From NCBI RefSeq assembly GCF_034258515.1, contig NZ_CP139438.1:3782001-3846000 (forward strand): 64,000 nucleotides of DNA, read 5' to 3'. Numbering within the stretch: position 1 is the first letter of the stretch; every line of letters starts with the position of its first letter. The notes below the pieces were generated by a model. That model was not told the origin of the DNA. It made no database searches and was given only the letters and a program-made list of their open reading frames with translations. A program made the translations under genes and the position numbers. Below, piece after piece: positions 54,640-64,000 of this stretch. The stretch comes from Pseudarthrobacter oxydans (lineage in GTDB: Bacteria > Actinomycetota > Actinomycetes > Actinomycetales > Micrococcaceae).

Positions 54640-55875
54640 ATGAACGAGGCACTCTCCCCCTCCCGCAGGCCTGGCATCCGGGCAGCGATGTTTGTGGATT
54701 TCGACAACGTCTTTACCGGCCTGCAGGCACTCGATCCGCTGGCGGCGAAGCGGTTCGCCGAAGACCCGAAGCATTGGGCTGACGCATTGTCAGCCGGCGG
54801 TTCCGGGGAGGGGCCCCGCCGCTTCCTGATCCGCAACTGCTACCTGAACCCGATGGTGTACTCGAAGTACCGGACATATTGGACCCGGGCCGGTTTCCGC
54901 GTGATCGACTGCCCGTCGCTCACGCAGCGGGGGAAGAGCAGCACGGACATCAACCTGGTGCTCGATGCCATGGACGCGCTCTCCGGAAGCGGCGGGATCG
55001 AAGAGTTCTTCATCGCCTCGGCCGACGCCGACTTCACGTCCCTGATCCAGCGGTTCCGTGCGGCTGACCGGATGACGACGGTCATCGCTGCCGGCGCGGT
55101 GGCGTTCGCTTACCGGGAGATGGCGGACCACGTTGTGGAGTCCCACGATTTCGTTGCGATCCTCAACGGAACGACGGTTGAGCCCATTCATGCGATGACG
55201 TCTGTGAAGCAACCGCAGGTTCCTCCCGCAGCCAAGGCCAAGACGAAAGTAAGCTCGCCGGCAATCCGTGAGGTCCTGGAGTTCGTGCGCTCCGCGCCGG
55301 GACCGGTTGTCGGCGCGATGGTGGCCCACCGGGCGCTCACGGCAGACCCTTCCCTGAAGACGGACTGGGGCGGCTTCGGAAAGTTCGGGACCTGGGTCTC
55401 GCAGATCGGCAAGGACGTGGAGTATTCGGCAGCCCAGGGCGGCTGGGTCTGGGACGGGAAACGGTTCTCGGTCGAGGATCTTCCCGTGCCGGCGGAGCAG
55501 CAGCCGGGCGTCGAAGAGCAGGTCACCCGCGTGACGGATGTGCCGGCTCTTTCAGCGTCCCAGTTCCGGCAGATTTTCCAGTCCTTGGCGGCCCGGCTTC
55601 ATGAACATCCGGTCAACCGCACCGAGCTGAGCCGCCAGGTGCGGGACGACTGCGTTAGTGCCGGCCAGCCGGTCTCACGCAACGCGGTCAGTTTCGTCCT
55701 GCAGGGCCTCGCGTACGCCAACTTCCAGCTCAGCGACCAGGCGACGGCCGCGGAACTGGCAGCAGCGTGGACGGCGAATGTGGAAGAACTCTGCCGGGTG
55801 GCGCTGCTGGAGTTCGATGCCGCTGAAAAGCTGGCGGTGCGCCGGTGGGCCAGCGGCGGGCTGCTGGATGCCTAG
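54640..55875 (+). CDS. NYN-domain protein (putative RNase) with C-terminal winged-helix-like regions
   Basis: 411 residues. NYN/PIN-like nuclease domain (12-190): MFVDFDNVF (D20, D22), [14 protein letters not shown] and [13 protein letters not shown] supply the acidic catalytic set. Two later segments, [21 protein letters not shown] through GGWVWD (about 210-285) and [20 protein letters not shown] through [11 protein letters not shown] (about 310-370), resemble OST-HTH/LOTUS or winged-helix RNA-binding domains; this is inference. ATG 54640, with CACACT 7 nt upstream as possible leaderless -10. Its stop overlaps the stop of the convergent VOC gene by 3 nt. Confidence 0.82.
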   Translation: MNEALSPSRRPGIRAAMFVDFDNVFTGLQALDPLAAKRFAEDPKHWADALSAGGSGEGPRRFLIRNCYLNPMVYSKYRTYWTRAGFRVIDCPSLTQRGKSSTDINLVLDAMDALSGSGGIEEFFIASADADFTSLIQRFRAADRMTTVIAAGAVAFAYREMADHVVESHDFVAILNGTTVEPIHAMTSVKQPQVPPAAKAKTKVSSPAIREVLEFVRSAPGPVVGAMVAHRALTADPSLKTDWGGFGKFGTWVSQIGKDVEYSAAQGGWVWDGKRFSVEDLPVPAEQQPGVEEQVTRVTDVPALSASQFRQIFQSLAARLHEHPVNRTELSRQVRDDCVSAGQPVSRNAVSFVLQGLAYANFQLSDQATAAELAAAWTANVEELCRVALLEFDAAEKLAVRRWASGGLLDA

Positions 55876-56243
55876 ACGTGCTGGTCGAAAAGCACCGGGT
55901 TGCCGTCCGGATCCAGCACCATAAAGCTCGCCGGGCCCTTGGTTCCCTCGTCCGCTTCGGAGACGAACTCCAGGCCCTTGGCCTTCAGTTGCCGTTGGAT
56001 ATCACGCACGTCGGTGAACGGGTCCACCGCCTCGGCGTCCTGGTTCCAGCCCGGGTTGAACGTGAGCATGTTCTTCTCGAACATGCCCTGGAAGAGGCCG
56101 ATGACCGTGTCACCATTTTTCAGGATCAGCCAGTTCTGCGTGATGTCGCCGCCGAACCTGCTGAAGCCGAGTTTCTCGTAGAAGGCAGCGGAGGCCGCGA
56201 TGTCCTTGACCGCCAGGCTGACCGAAAAAGCGCCGAGCTGCAT
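55872..56243 (-). CDS. VOC family protein
   Basis: 123 residues. [22 protein letters not shown] and [23 protein letters not shown] lead to [17 protein letters not shown], the ending typical of VOC/glyoxalase-like proteins. [24 protein letters not shown] in between is common to a subgroup annotated as glyoxalase superfamily. Possible role in detoxification; substrate unknown. ATG 56243. Converges on and overlaps the NYN gene end (55872-55875). Confidence 0.87.
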   Translation of the reverse strand: MQLGAFSVSLAVKDIAASAAFYEKLGFSRFGGDITQNWLILKNGDTVIGLFQGMFEKNMLTFNPGWNQDAEAVDPFTDVRDIQRQLKAKGLEFVSEADEGTKGPASFMVLDPDGNPVLFDQHV

Positions 56244-56449
56244 GTCCTACTCCACTCTCCATAAGGGACGGAACTACCGAGTGCTGCCGGCTGCTGTCCG
56301 GCGCAGCAGGAACAGACTACAAGCAGAACGCCGCTTCCAACATGGGGAGATCCATCCAGCCGCATTGGAACCCCAGCACGTAGGCGCCCGCCGTCACGGC
56401 CACTGCCTCCGGCAGCTATTATGCTGAGCGGACCATCCTGGAGGATGGG

Positions 56450-57475
56450 TTGGGGGCACAGGGGGCGCCGGTGGTATCAGGTTTTGGCAAAAGGGATTCT
56501 TCGGACGTGCCTGGCAACGGGCTGAATATCCCGGGCGTCCGCCGTTCGCCGAGCGGGCGCATACCGCAGTGGGCCATAGATGAGGCGCTCGGGAAGCTGC
56601 AGGACCCTGAACCTTGGCGCGCCGCTCCCACCCCGGTTGCATCAAAGAGGCGGCGCTACCGCGGGACAAGGCCCGGGCGCACCCTGAGGTGGAAATCGGT
56701 GTCAGCCACCGTCCTGGGCCTGGCGCTCGTTGCGGGGCTCTACTTCACGCCCACTCTGTTCGACCGGTTCGTCCTGCCAGCAGCCCTGCCCCACCTGCCC
56801 GGCGCCGATGTCCCTCCCCCGGGGTTTGAGGCGGCCTCGTCTCCCCTCGGCGTTCCGGCCGCCACAACAGGATCCACCGCGTACGTTCTCCAGGAGCCAC
56901 CCGACCCGGACCAGCAGTTTGTTGCCTACGACCCGTGCCGTCCGATCCACTACGTGGTGCGGCCGGACCTTGCGCCCCCGGGCACGGACCAGCTCATCCA
57001 GCATTCCGTCGCTGCCGTGTCCGCGGCCACGGGCCTGCAGTTTGTGTATGACGGACCTACCACGGAGGCCCCGTCGACGGACCGGGCGGCGTACCAGCCT
57101 GACCGTTACGGCAAGAAGTGGGCGCCCATCCTGATTGCGTGGTCCACACCGGAGGAGGCACCGGACCTTGCCGGAAGGGTTGCGGGAACCGGTGGAAGCT
57201 CCTCGCTCCAGGTAACAGGCGAGCCGTACGTGTACGTCACCGGCCAGGTCCAGCTTGACGCACCGGCACTGGCTGAAACGCTGGCTTTCCCCGACGGGCC
57301 CGCTTTGGTCAGGGCGGTCATCATGCACGAACTGGCGCATGTGGTGGGGCTGGACCACGTGAACGACCCCACCCAGCTGATGTATGCGGAGAACAGCGGG
57401 CGACTGGACTTCGGGGAAGGGGACCGTGCCGGCCTTGCGCTGCTGGGCAGGGGGAAGTGCGTCCCGCGGATCTGA
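56450..57475 (+). CDS. Membrane-anchored matrixin-like zinc metalloprotease
   Basis: 341 residues. Cytoplasmic N-terminus (1-80, Arg/Pro-rich, predicted disordered), one membrane segment (about 83-100), then an extracytoplasmic domain. The zinc site HELAHVVGLDH (H293, E294, H297, H303) is the metzincin HExxHxxGxxH and QLMYAENSG supplies the Met-turn (M311). The start is TTG 56450 with GGAGG 5 nt upstream; TATTAT at 56417 is a possible -10. It may cleave peptides at the cell surface; substrates unknown. Confidence 0.85.
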   Translation: MGAQGAPVVSGFGKRDSSDVPGNGLNIPGVRRSPSGRIPQWAIDEALGKLQDPEPWRAAPTPVASKRRRYRGTRPGRTLRWKSVSATVLGLALVAGLYFTPTLFDRFVLPAALPHLPGADVPPPGFEAASSPLGVPAATTGSTAYVLQEPPDPDQQFVAYDPCRPIHYVVRPDLAPPGTDQLIQHSVAAVSAATGLQFVYDGPTTEAPSTDRAAYQPDRYGKKWAPILIAWSTPEEAPDLAGRVAGTGGSSSLQVTGEPYVYVTGQVQLDAPALAETLAFPDGPALVRAVIMHELAHVVGLDHVNDPTQLMYAENSGRLDFGEGDRAGLALLGRGKCVPRI

Positions 57476-58591
<1,116 letters not shown>

Positions 58592-58636
58592 GCGCCACCT
58601 GAACAGCCGAACTTTTACGTGCCAACGCCTGAAAAG

Positions 58637-58672
58637 AGCGGACGACGGCGGGAGGTCCCGCCGTCGTCCGCT
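58637..58672. repeat. Dispersed intergenic palindrome, copy 9 of 10
   Basis: AGCGGACGACGGCGGGA, GG, TCCCGCCGTCGTCCGCT: a perfect 17-bp stem, between convergent stops at 58591 and 58720. Confidence 0.9.
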
Positions 58673-58719
58673 TTCCGTTTGGGAGGCGCCGCTTCCTCAG
58701 CCGGCCCCGCCCGGCACTT

Positions 58720-59193
58720 CTAGAGCTGCCCGGTGGGGCCGGTGTCCCCGACTTCCCCGCGCCAGCCGCCGGTTTCGGTACCGCGCGATTCGATGAAGTC
58801 CTTGAACTTGCGCATGTCAGATTTCACCTGCATCTGGTCCATCTTCAGTGCCGCACCTGCTTTTTCAGTGAGGGTTTCCGGTGCCCATTCGAAATGGACC
58901 CTAACCTTCGTGTGGTTGGCATCCAGGGGCGTAAACCTGATGATGCCGGCATGGGACTTGCCGTCGGTGCTGCGCCAGGCGATCCGGTCGTCAGGCTCCT
59001 GGTCGACTATTTCAGTATCGAATTCCCGCTGCACACCGCCCACCTTGGTAACCCAATGGTTGGTGGTGTCAGTCAGTTGGGTCACGGATTCGACACCGGA
59101 CATGAACTGCGGAAAGGATTCGAACTGGGTCCACTGGTTGTACGCGGTCCGCAGCGGCACTGCTACTTCAACGGTCTCTTCAACGTGTTCCAT
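58720..59193 (-). CDS. SRPBCC (START-like) family protein
   Basis: 157 residues. VEVAVPLRTAYNQWTQFESFPQFM is the conserved start of polyketide-cyclase/dehydrase-type SRPBCC proteins; HWVTKVGGVQREFDTEIVDQEPDDRIAWRS in parts and RVHFEWAPE are also typical. GAALKMDQMQVKSDMRKFKDFIESRG is the C-terminal helix lining the pocket. ATG 59193 follows GAGGAGG. Such proteins bind hydrophobic ligands; function unknown. Confidence 0.85.
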   Translation of the reverse strand: MEHVEETVEVAVPLRTAYNQWTQFESFPQFMSGVESVTQLTDTTNHWVTKVGGVQREFDTEIVDQEPDDRIAWRSTDGKSHAGIIRFTPLDANHTKVRVHFEWAPETLTEKAGAALKMDQMQVKSDMRKFKDFIESRGTETGGWRGEVGDTGPTGQL

Positions 59194-59387
59194 TGCTTCC
59201 TCCTCATGAGGGACGGCCGCAACAGCGGACCGGCAGAGTTTGCCATCCTGCCAGTCAGGCGGCCGCCACTTTTGCACGATAAGTCCGGCGGGCACCGGTG
59301 TCCAGACCCTTGGAATTGCCAGAATGACGGCACCATCGGATGACATTGGCCGCCCCAGTCGTAGGCTACTGGTAGGCCGGACGCCTA

Positions 59388-61034
59388 ATGACGGGCCCCG
59401 GGTCCCGAAGGGAACGACGAGTGGACAGTAGTGCTGGTTACTGGTTCTTGAGTGCCGCCGAGTGGGGCAACGCGGCCGCCGACGTGCATGCGGGCAATGC
59501 GGGATCGCCGTCCTGGTCGGAGGGCAACCTGGTGCGGCCCCTGGTTCACGGTGCCACCTATTTCGCCCGGCTCCACGAGGAGCTGTCCGCCCTGCAAGCG
59601 GGAGACCGCGTGTGGTTCACCGACTGGCGAGGCGACGGCGACGAAAAGCTTACGGCGGACGGGCCGGCCATCGGGGAGTTGCTGGCGCGGCTGGCCCGGG
59701 ACGGGGTGGAAGTGCGCGGCCTGGTGTGGAGATCGCACGGAGAGCGCGTGTCTGCACCCATGAGCAACCTGTCCAACGAGCACCTCAGCCGCCAGATCAA
59801 CGACGCCGGCGGCGAGGTTCTGCTGGACCAGCGGGTACGCCTCTTCGGCTGCCATCACCAGAAACTGTTCGTCATCCGCAACCGTAATGACCCTTCCCGG
59901 GACGTCGCATTCGTCGGCGGGATCGACCTCTCCCACAGCCGCCGGGACGACGCCGATCACATGGGAGACCCGCAGGCGGTGGAGATGGATCCCCGGTACG
60001 GGAAACAGCCTCCCTGGCACGATGCCGCCCTGGAACTGCGCGGCCCGGTTGTGGCAGATGTGCTGAAACTGTTCGCGGAACGGTGGGATGACCCCCATCC
60101 CCTGGACCGGCGCACTCCTTACCGGATGCTGCTGCAGCGCATGGCCGATATGCCCCGGCACCCCGAGCCCCTGCCGGAAACTGCGCCGCCACCGCCGCCT
60201 GCGGGCCCGCACGCAGTGCAGCTGCTGCGCACCTACGGCGTGAAGCATCCTCCGTTCCCGTTCGCACCCGATGGTGAGCGGAGCGTTGCCCGGGCCTACA
60301 CAAAAGCCTTCGGCCTGGCCCGCTCCTTGATCTACATCGAGGACCAGTACCTGTGGTCTGCCGAGGTGGCGGCCGGAATCGCGGCTGCCCTCGAAGAGAA
60401 CCCTGGGTTGAACGTGATCGCCGTGGTGCCCCGCTACCCGGACTCCGACGGCCCGCTGGGAGGGCCGCCCAAGCGGCTCGGCCAGCTGCGCGCCATTGAA
60501 AAGATGCGCCGCGTTGCCCCCGACAGATTCGGCGTATTCAACCTGGAGAACAGGGCCGGGACGCCGATCTATGTCCATGCCAAGGTCTGCATCATCGACG
60601 ACACCTGGTTCACGTGCGGATCGGACAACTTCAACCGCCGGTCCTGGACCACGGACAGCGAGCTCACCTGCGCGGTCATCGACACCTCCGCTGGCCAGGG
60701 GGAGGCGCCCAGTGCAGATACTGGTTCCGGGGCGTCCCGGCCTTTGGCCCAGGGGCTCCGGCTCCAGCTCTGGGCCGAACACCTGGGCCTGGACCAGGAT
60801 GACCCCCGGCTGCTCGCTCCGGAGGGCGGCCTCGCCCTGTGGAAGGCAACCGCGGACGCTCTGGACCATTGGCACGAAACCGGCCGCCTCGGGCCCCGTC
60901 CCAGGGGACATGCACGGCACCACACCACAGAACCCGTGCCGCGCCTTCAGCGGCTCTGGGCGGATCCTGTCTACCGCCTTCTGGTGGACCCGGACGGCCG
61001 CCCCCGCAAAATCCGCGGCACAACCAAGTTCTAG
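59388..61034 (+). CDS. Phospholipase D-like protein with two HKD motifs
   Basis: 548 residues. First HKD motif: LFGCHHQKLFVIRN followed by FVGGIDLSHSRRD (expanded spacing); second: YVHAKVCIIDDTWFTCGSDNFNRRS, here split as YVHAKVCIIDD and GSDNFNRRSW. GYWFLSAAEWGN begins the conserved part. Pro-rich linker around residues 265-275. PLDs cleave or exchange phosphodiester head groups through the paired His. No signal peptide, so cytoplasmic. Start: ATG 59388 used; a GTG at 59421 with AAGGGA upstream is equally plausible and would remove 11 residues. Confidence 0.88.
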   Translation: MTGPGSRRERRVDSSAGYWFLSAAEWGNAAADVHAGNAGSPSWSEGNLVRPLVHGATYFARLHEELSALQAGDRVWFTDWRGDGDEKLTADGPAIGELLARLARDGVEVRGLVWRSHGERVSAPMSNLSNEHLSRQINDAGGEVLLDQRVRLFGCHHQKLFVIRNRNDPSRDVAFVGGIDLSHSRRDDADHMGDPQAVEMDPRYGKQPPWHDAALELRGPVVADVLKLFAERWDDPHPLDRRTPYRMLLQRMADMPRHPEPLPETAPPPPPAGPHAVQLLRTYGVKHPPFPFAPDGERSVARAYTKAFGLARSLIYIEDQYLWSAEVAAGIAAALEENPGLNVIAVVPRYPDSDGPLGGPPKRLGQLRAIEKMRRVAPDRFGVFNLENRAGTPIYVHAKVCIIDDTWFTCGSDNFNRRSWTTDSELTCAVIDTSAGQGEAPSADTGSGASRPLAQGLRLQLWAEHLGLDQDDPRLLAPEGGLALWKATADALDHWHETGRLGPRPRGHARHHTTEPVPRLQRLWADPVYRLLVDPDGRPRKIRGTTKF

Positions 61035-61070
61035 GCAGGATCCACCGCGCCAGCCGGTACATTTGAGCCG

Positions 61071-61544
61071 ATGATTTCCATTGACCGGGACGACCCCGCC
61101 CGCGGCGACGTCCATCAACTCCTCAGCGAACACCTGGCGGACATGTTCGCCACCTCGCCGGCCGAAAGCGTCCATGCCCTGGACCATTCCGCCCTCTCGG
61201 CGCCGTCAATCACGTTCTGGACCGCCCGTGAGGACGGCGACCTGCTGGGGTGCGGCGCACTCAAGCTCCTGGCGGCCCCTGCCGGCCCGCCCAGGCACGG
61301 CGAGATCAAGTCCATGCGCACTGCGGCAGGCGCTCGGGGACGGGGCGTAGCCACCTTGATGCTCCGCCATATCCTCGACGACGCCCGCACCCGGAACCTC
61401 GAGCGCCTCTACCTTGAGACCGGTACCGAGGACTACTTCGCCCCCGCCCGGCGCCTGTATGCCCGGAACGGCTTTTCCGAGTGCCCGCCTTTCGCCGGCT
61501 ACGTCCTGGACCCCAACAGCGTCTTCATGGAGCTCCGACTCTAG
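61071..61544 (+). CDS. GNAT-family N-acetyltransferase
   Basis: 157 residues. Acetyl-CoA motif A: MRTAAGARGRGVATLMLRHIL (R/QxxGxG/A given by ARGRGVA), flanked by GALKLL and HGEIKSMR on beta4. LYLETGTEDYFAPARRLYARNGF and a CPPFAGY ending match the PanZ/putative acetyltransferase subgroup (YafP/YsnE-like). Substrate unknown. ATG 61071 is 37 bp after the PLD gene on the same strand. Confidence 0.9.
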   Translation: MISIDRDDPARGDVHQLLSEHLADMFATSPAESVHALDHSALSAPSITFWTAREDGDLLGCGALKLLAAPAGPPRHGEIKSMRTAAGARGRGVATLMLRHILDDARTRNLERLYLETGTEDYFAPARRLYARNGFSECPPFAGYVLDPNSVFMELRL

Positions 61545-61579
61545 GACCCGCTCCAGCGGACACCGGAAACACAGCCCGG

Positions 61580-61609
61580 GGCGTCAGGCGGCGAGGCGTC
61601 AGGCGGCGA
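61580..61609. repeat. 15-bp tandem duplication at the DUF222 gene 3' end
   Basis: GGCGTCAGGCGGCGA occurs twice (61580-61594, 61595-61609). The TGA stop of the minus-strand DUF222 gene lies in the second copy, so the duplication did not alter the protein. Confidence 0.85.
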
Positions 61610-63050
61610 GGCGCGCCAGTATGGCCTGTTCCAGTGGGCTATCGGTTGCTGGCAGGCAGCCCGGCGGCCAGAGTGGTGGTTCCCGGTCCGGGTGCTCGGC
61701 GGGATAGCATCGGCCGGTCGGCGAAATCCAGCCGGGCGGCCGATCCTTTCCTGCCTGCATCGGTGTCCAACCCGACCCGTGTTTGAGCCGGTGGTGCTTC
61801 GGGCATGCCTGCCCAAGGTTGCTGATTCCGGTGGTGCCGCCGCGCTGCCAGGCGGTGAGATGGTCCGCCTCATTGTCCAGGCTGTTGTTGCTGCAGCCCG
61901 GGAAGGTGCACGTGCCGTCCCTCATCTTGAGCCACCGCTTCAACGCTTCCGGGAGCCGGTAGCTGGTGCGCCCGATTTCCAGCGGCGCTCCATCCCTCGG
62001 GTCGACCAGGACGCGGTAGAACGAGTTGGCACCGTCGGCAACGAGCCTGCGTGCAATCGACGGCGGGACCGGCCCCAGCCCATCGACCTCGGCGGGTTCG
62101 TCCGTAAGGCCCAGGAGGGAGAAGACCGGAACGGTAACCAGTACATCAGCCTTAGGGGAAGGCACGTCTCCGACGTCCTGGTTCGCACTGCCCAGCAGCA
62201 GCCCAGCGGCGATGTCCGCGCGCAACTGGCTCAGGTTGCGCGGTTCGCCCGGGCTTTGAAGGCCGCGGGCCAGTGCCGTCGACTTGTTCCAGATAGCCAA
62301 GGCCGTATCTCCGGGAAGGTACAACGACAACCAGGCCATGCCGTCCCGGTCCGGGCTGAACTCCATCCGCCGGTCCCCCACGCTCTTTGCGTGGCGTGCC
62401 TCAAGCGACTCGGGGTGGTGGCGTTCCCGCCACGCCCGGACCTTACGCCGGAACCGGGCAGGCGCCAGCTCTCCGGGTGCGGCACCGCGGGCCGGTCGGG
62501 GCGCGTCCGGGTCGAAGAAGTGCGCCTCCAGGGCAGAGGCGGCTGCGGGGCTGAGGCCGGTTGTTTCGTCGACCACGATGCGGGCGTGCTGCCAGCCGAT
62601 GGTGCCGGTTTGCAGCGCATCGAGTGCCGCCGGCAACGACGTGGTTAGCGCGTGGGCCTCCCCCAGCAGGGCGGACGCGGCCCGTTCACCGATCGTCAGC
62701 ACGCAGGCGACTTCTGCCACTCGGCTCACCTCCCGCGCCGACGCTTCATAGGCGCTGGCCGGCGGGCCCTCCAGCACCGCTGTAGCCTCCGTGTAGGCAG
62801 CCACCAGCTGGACTTTCAACGCCGCCGTCGCGGCCTCAACCCGCGCCAGCACCCCTAACCCGTCCAGGCAGGCCTCGGAAAGCTCCTGCAGCGGATCAGC
62901 ATCAGCATCGGGAAGCCGGTAGGGCCCATCCGCGGCGGCCGACGGGCTGGCCACAACACCCGCAAGCTCATCAACCAGCCCGGCCACCGAGCCAACGGCA
63001 GCCACCAGCTGGGCCCTGACTTCCGCATCGACAACCACACCGGCTTCCAT
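61599..63050 (-). CDS. DUF222 / HNH endonuclease family protein (13E12-type), paralogue B
   Basis: 483 residues. Same architecture as 14479-16083: DUF222 (GTIGWQHARIVVDE, WRERHHPESLEARHAK, DGMAWLSLYL, VTVPVFSLLGLTDEPA) and HNH (CTFPGCSNNSLDNEADHLTAWQRGG in parts, NLGQACPKHHRLKH). Many blocks are identical to paralogue A, suggesting relatively recent duplication or gene conversion, while the N-terminal 90 residues and the C-terminus differ. ATG 63050 begins MEAGVVVDAEVRAQL; the frame is open upstream. Whether it cuts DNA is unknown. Confidence 0.88.
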   Translation of the reverse strand: MEAGVVVDAEVRAQLVAAVGSVAGLVDELAGVVASPSAAADGPYRLPDADADPLQELSEACLDGLGVLARVEAATAALKVQLVAAYTEATAVLEGPPASAYEASAREVSRVAEVACVLTIGERAASALLGEAHALTTSLPAALDALQTGTIGWQHARIVVDETTGLSPAAASALEAHFFDPDAPRPARGAAPGELAPARFRRKVRAWRERHHPESLEARHAKSVGDRRMEFSPDRDGMAWLSLYLPGDTALAIWNKSTALARGLQSPGEPRNLSQLRADIAAGLLLGSANQDVGDVPSPKADVLVTVPVFSLLGLTDEPAEVDGLGPVPPSIARRLVADGANSFYRVLVDPRDGAPLEIGRTSYRLPEALKRWLKMRDGTCTFPGCSNNSLDNEADHLTAWQRGGTTGISNLGQACPKHHRLKHGSGWTPMQAGKDRPPGWISPTGRCYPAEHPDREPPLWPPGCLPATDSPLEQAILARLAA

Positions 63051-63078
63051 AACCACAGCATGGCAGGAGGGTCTGACA

Positions 63079-63110
63079 ACGACGACGGCGGTGACCTCCC
63101 GCCGTCGACC
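63079..63110. repeat. Dispersed intergenic palindrome, copy 10 of 10 (diverged)
   Basis: ACGACGACGGCGGTGA, CC, TCCCGCCGTCGACCGC with several stem mismatches. It lies between the WS/DGAT-type gene (stop 63142) and the DUF222 gene start (63050) on the same strand, i.e. at the 3' end of the former. Confidence 0.75.
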
Positions 63111-63141
63111 GCCCACTTTAGGCTGCGTCCCAGCCCTGCGC

Positions 63142-64000
63142 TTACCCGCCCAGGCGCGCCATCTCCTCGCCCATCGCAGACGCAAAGACGTCGCCCGGCA
63201 CGTTCAACGCGTCGAAGTGGACACCACAACACAGATTGCCGCCGTACGAGACAGCCGCGACACCGAGCCGTACGTTTCCCGGAAGAATCCCAAGGGGCCA
63301 GAGGGCGATAACCGGGGCTCCGGCGAGGCGGTAAGTTCCTTTCGGACCCGGCACGTTGCTGACGAACCCGGCAACAACACGCTGCGTCCGGGAGAAGCGG
63401 TCCAGGATGCGCGCACCAATGGGCCCGCGCATAAACTCCAAGGTGCCTTGATCCCTTGCCCGCACCTTCTCCTCACGGGTCTGGGCGGCGATGAGCCGCA
63501 GGCGCACGTCGGGGTCGGGCTCGCCGAGCGGCAGCTGCACAAGCATGACTCCCACTTGGTTGGCTGCAGCCCCGCGGCGCCGCAGCGCCACCGGCACTGA
63601 CACCGGCAACCGGGCGGCGATCGGCTCGCCGGCAGCCGCCAGGACCGCCCGGAAGCCGGCCGCGGCCGCGGCGAGGAGTGCGTCATTTACCGTGGCACCC
63701 CGCGGACGCACCGCCGTCTCCAGGGCTTCGATATCTGTCTGCAGAAAAGCGACGCCGCGGTGCGAACTGCGCTCACCGAGCAGCACCGTGCCACCCACGC
63801 CAGAGCCCCACAGGGTCTTGAGGATACGAAACAGGCCGGTCGTAACACGACGCAGGGTGCGGCGTACATTGTTCCCGGGCTGGGACTGCGGCGCCACTGC
63901 AGGCCGGCGCAGATGCGCCTCACCCGCCGGCTGCTCCCCCGGTTCCCCGGGATCAAAGAGCTGCTGCACGATCACCGCCGCTGTCATCCCGTCGGCCACC
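63142..64000 (-). CDS. Wax ester synthase/diacylglycerol acyltransferase-type protein (5' part outside window)
   Basis: The frame runs into the window end, so the N-terminus with the catalytic HHxxxDG is cut; only the terminal (A)DGMTAA of that motif is visible. ATVNDALLAAAAAGFRAVL (the NDxxL motif), LPVSVPVALRRRG, NQVGVMLVQLPLGEPDPDVRL in parts, FVSNVPGPKG (PLW-type) and VSYGGNLCCGVHFDA belong to the WS/DGAT C-terminal domain. Family enzymes esterify fatty alcohols or diacylglycerol with acyl-CoA, making storage lipids, common in actinobacteria. Confidence 0.87.
   Translation of the reverse strand, partial: VADGMTAAVIVQQLFDPGEPGEQPAGEAHLRRPAVAPQSQPGNNVRRTLRRVTTGLFRILKTLWGSGVGGTVLLGERSSHRGVAFLQTDIEALETAVRPRGATVNDALLAAAAAGFRAVLAAAGEPIAARLPVSVPVALRRRGAAANQVGVMLVQLPLGEPDPDVRLRLIAAQTREEKVRARDQGTLEFMRGPIGARILDRFSRTQRVVAGFVSNVPGPKGTYRLAGAPVIALWPLGILPGNVRLGVAAVSYGGNLCCGVHFDALNVPGDVFASAMGEEMARLGG

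Overview
The window reads as chromosome of a high-GC Gram-positive actinobacterium, most likely Arthrobacter/Pseudarthrobacter-like (Micrococcaceae). This is inferred from strong G/C third-position bias, frequent GTG/TTG starts, many 4-nt ATGA/GTGA gene overlaps, twin lipobox/Tat exported proteins, two DUF222-HNH (13E12-type) genes and an actinobacterial type tandem glycine riboswitch. I saw no rRNA, tRNA, CRISPR array or insertion sequence. Species assignment would need a database search.

Layout. 1-2755: partial Bcr/CflA-type MFS exporter, divergent XRE/MmyB-type regulator, and a PQQ-type sugar dehydrogenase lipoprotein. 2991-7371: a sulfonate-type ABC importer (ssuA, ssuC, ssuB) and an FMN monooxygenase, preceded by a 34-codon leader ORF carrying three consecutive Cys codons, which looks like a cysteine-sensing attenuator. 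7602-17107: a frameshifted PAP2 phosphatase, a DUF2236 oxygenase, an Hpt-like protein without the phospho-acceptor His, two exported phosphoesterases, two membrane proteins, a DUF222-HNH protein, a universal stress protein and a 55-codon small gene under an inverted-repeat operator.

17395-29495, all minus strand: a glycine/serine/one-carbon block transcribed from a promoter and tandem glycine riboswitch: gcvP, gcvT, gcvH, glyA, sdaA, lipA, metF-like, an amino-acid permease and purU. Together these import glycine or serine, cleave glycine, interconvert it with serine, deaminate serine to pyruvate, supply the lipoyl cofactor and drain excess C1-folate. Two of its gaps hold long hairpins with different stems but a similar apical loop, and one holds a 32-bp tandem repeat.

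30434-38190: an unrecognised catabolic cluster with a GntR regulator, an ornithine-cyclodeaminase-family protein, three amidohydrolases (one Tat-exported, one lacking the HxH metal motif) and a DUF3100 membrane protein. Two TGGTATACCA operators, each 7-8 bp upstream of a -10 element, tie it together. 38289-44763: an ACS-family MFS importer, a GntR regulator and a translationally coupled enolase-family sugar-acid dehydratase, aldehyde dehydrogenase and FAH-family protein. This is the gene set of a Weimberg-like route from a pentonate to 2-oxoglutarate. Four TTCCTATATGA-type sites flank the regulator.

44830-51769: RidA and DUF427 proteins, then an arabinoside block (GH51 arabinofuranosidase, two permeases, binding lipoprotein, LacI regulator with two palindromic operators) with no ATPase gene. 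51961-64000: MBL-rhodanese fusion, GPP34 protein, zinc-ribbon-like protein, NYN protein, VOC protein, matrixin-like protease, aldo/keto reductase, SRPBCC protein, phospholipase-D-like protein, GNAT acetyltransferase, second DUF222-HNH protein and a partial wax-ester-synthase/DGAT-type protein.

A further layer is a family of ten near-identical 32-43 bp palindromes spread over 54 kb. Nine sit at gene 3' ends, so they probably act as a clade-specific terminator or processing element.
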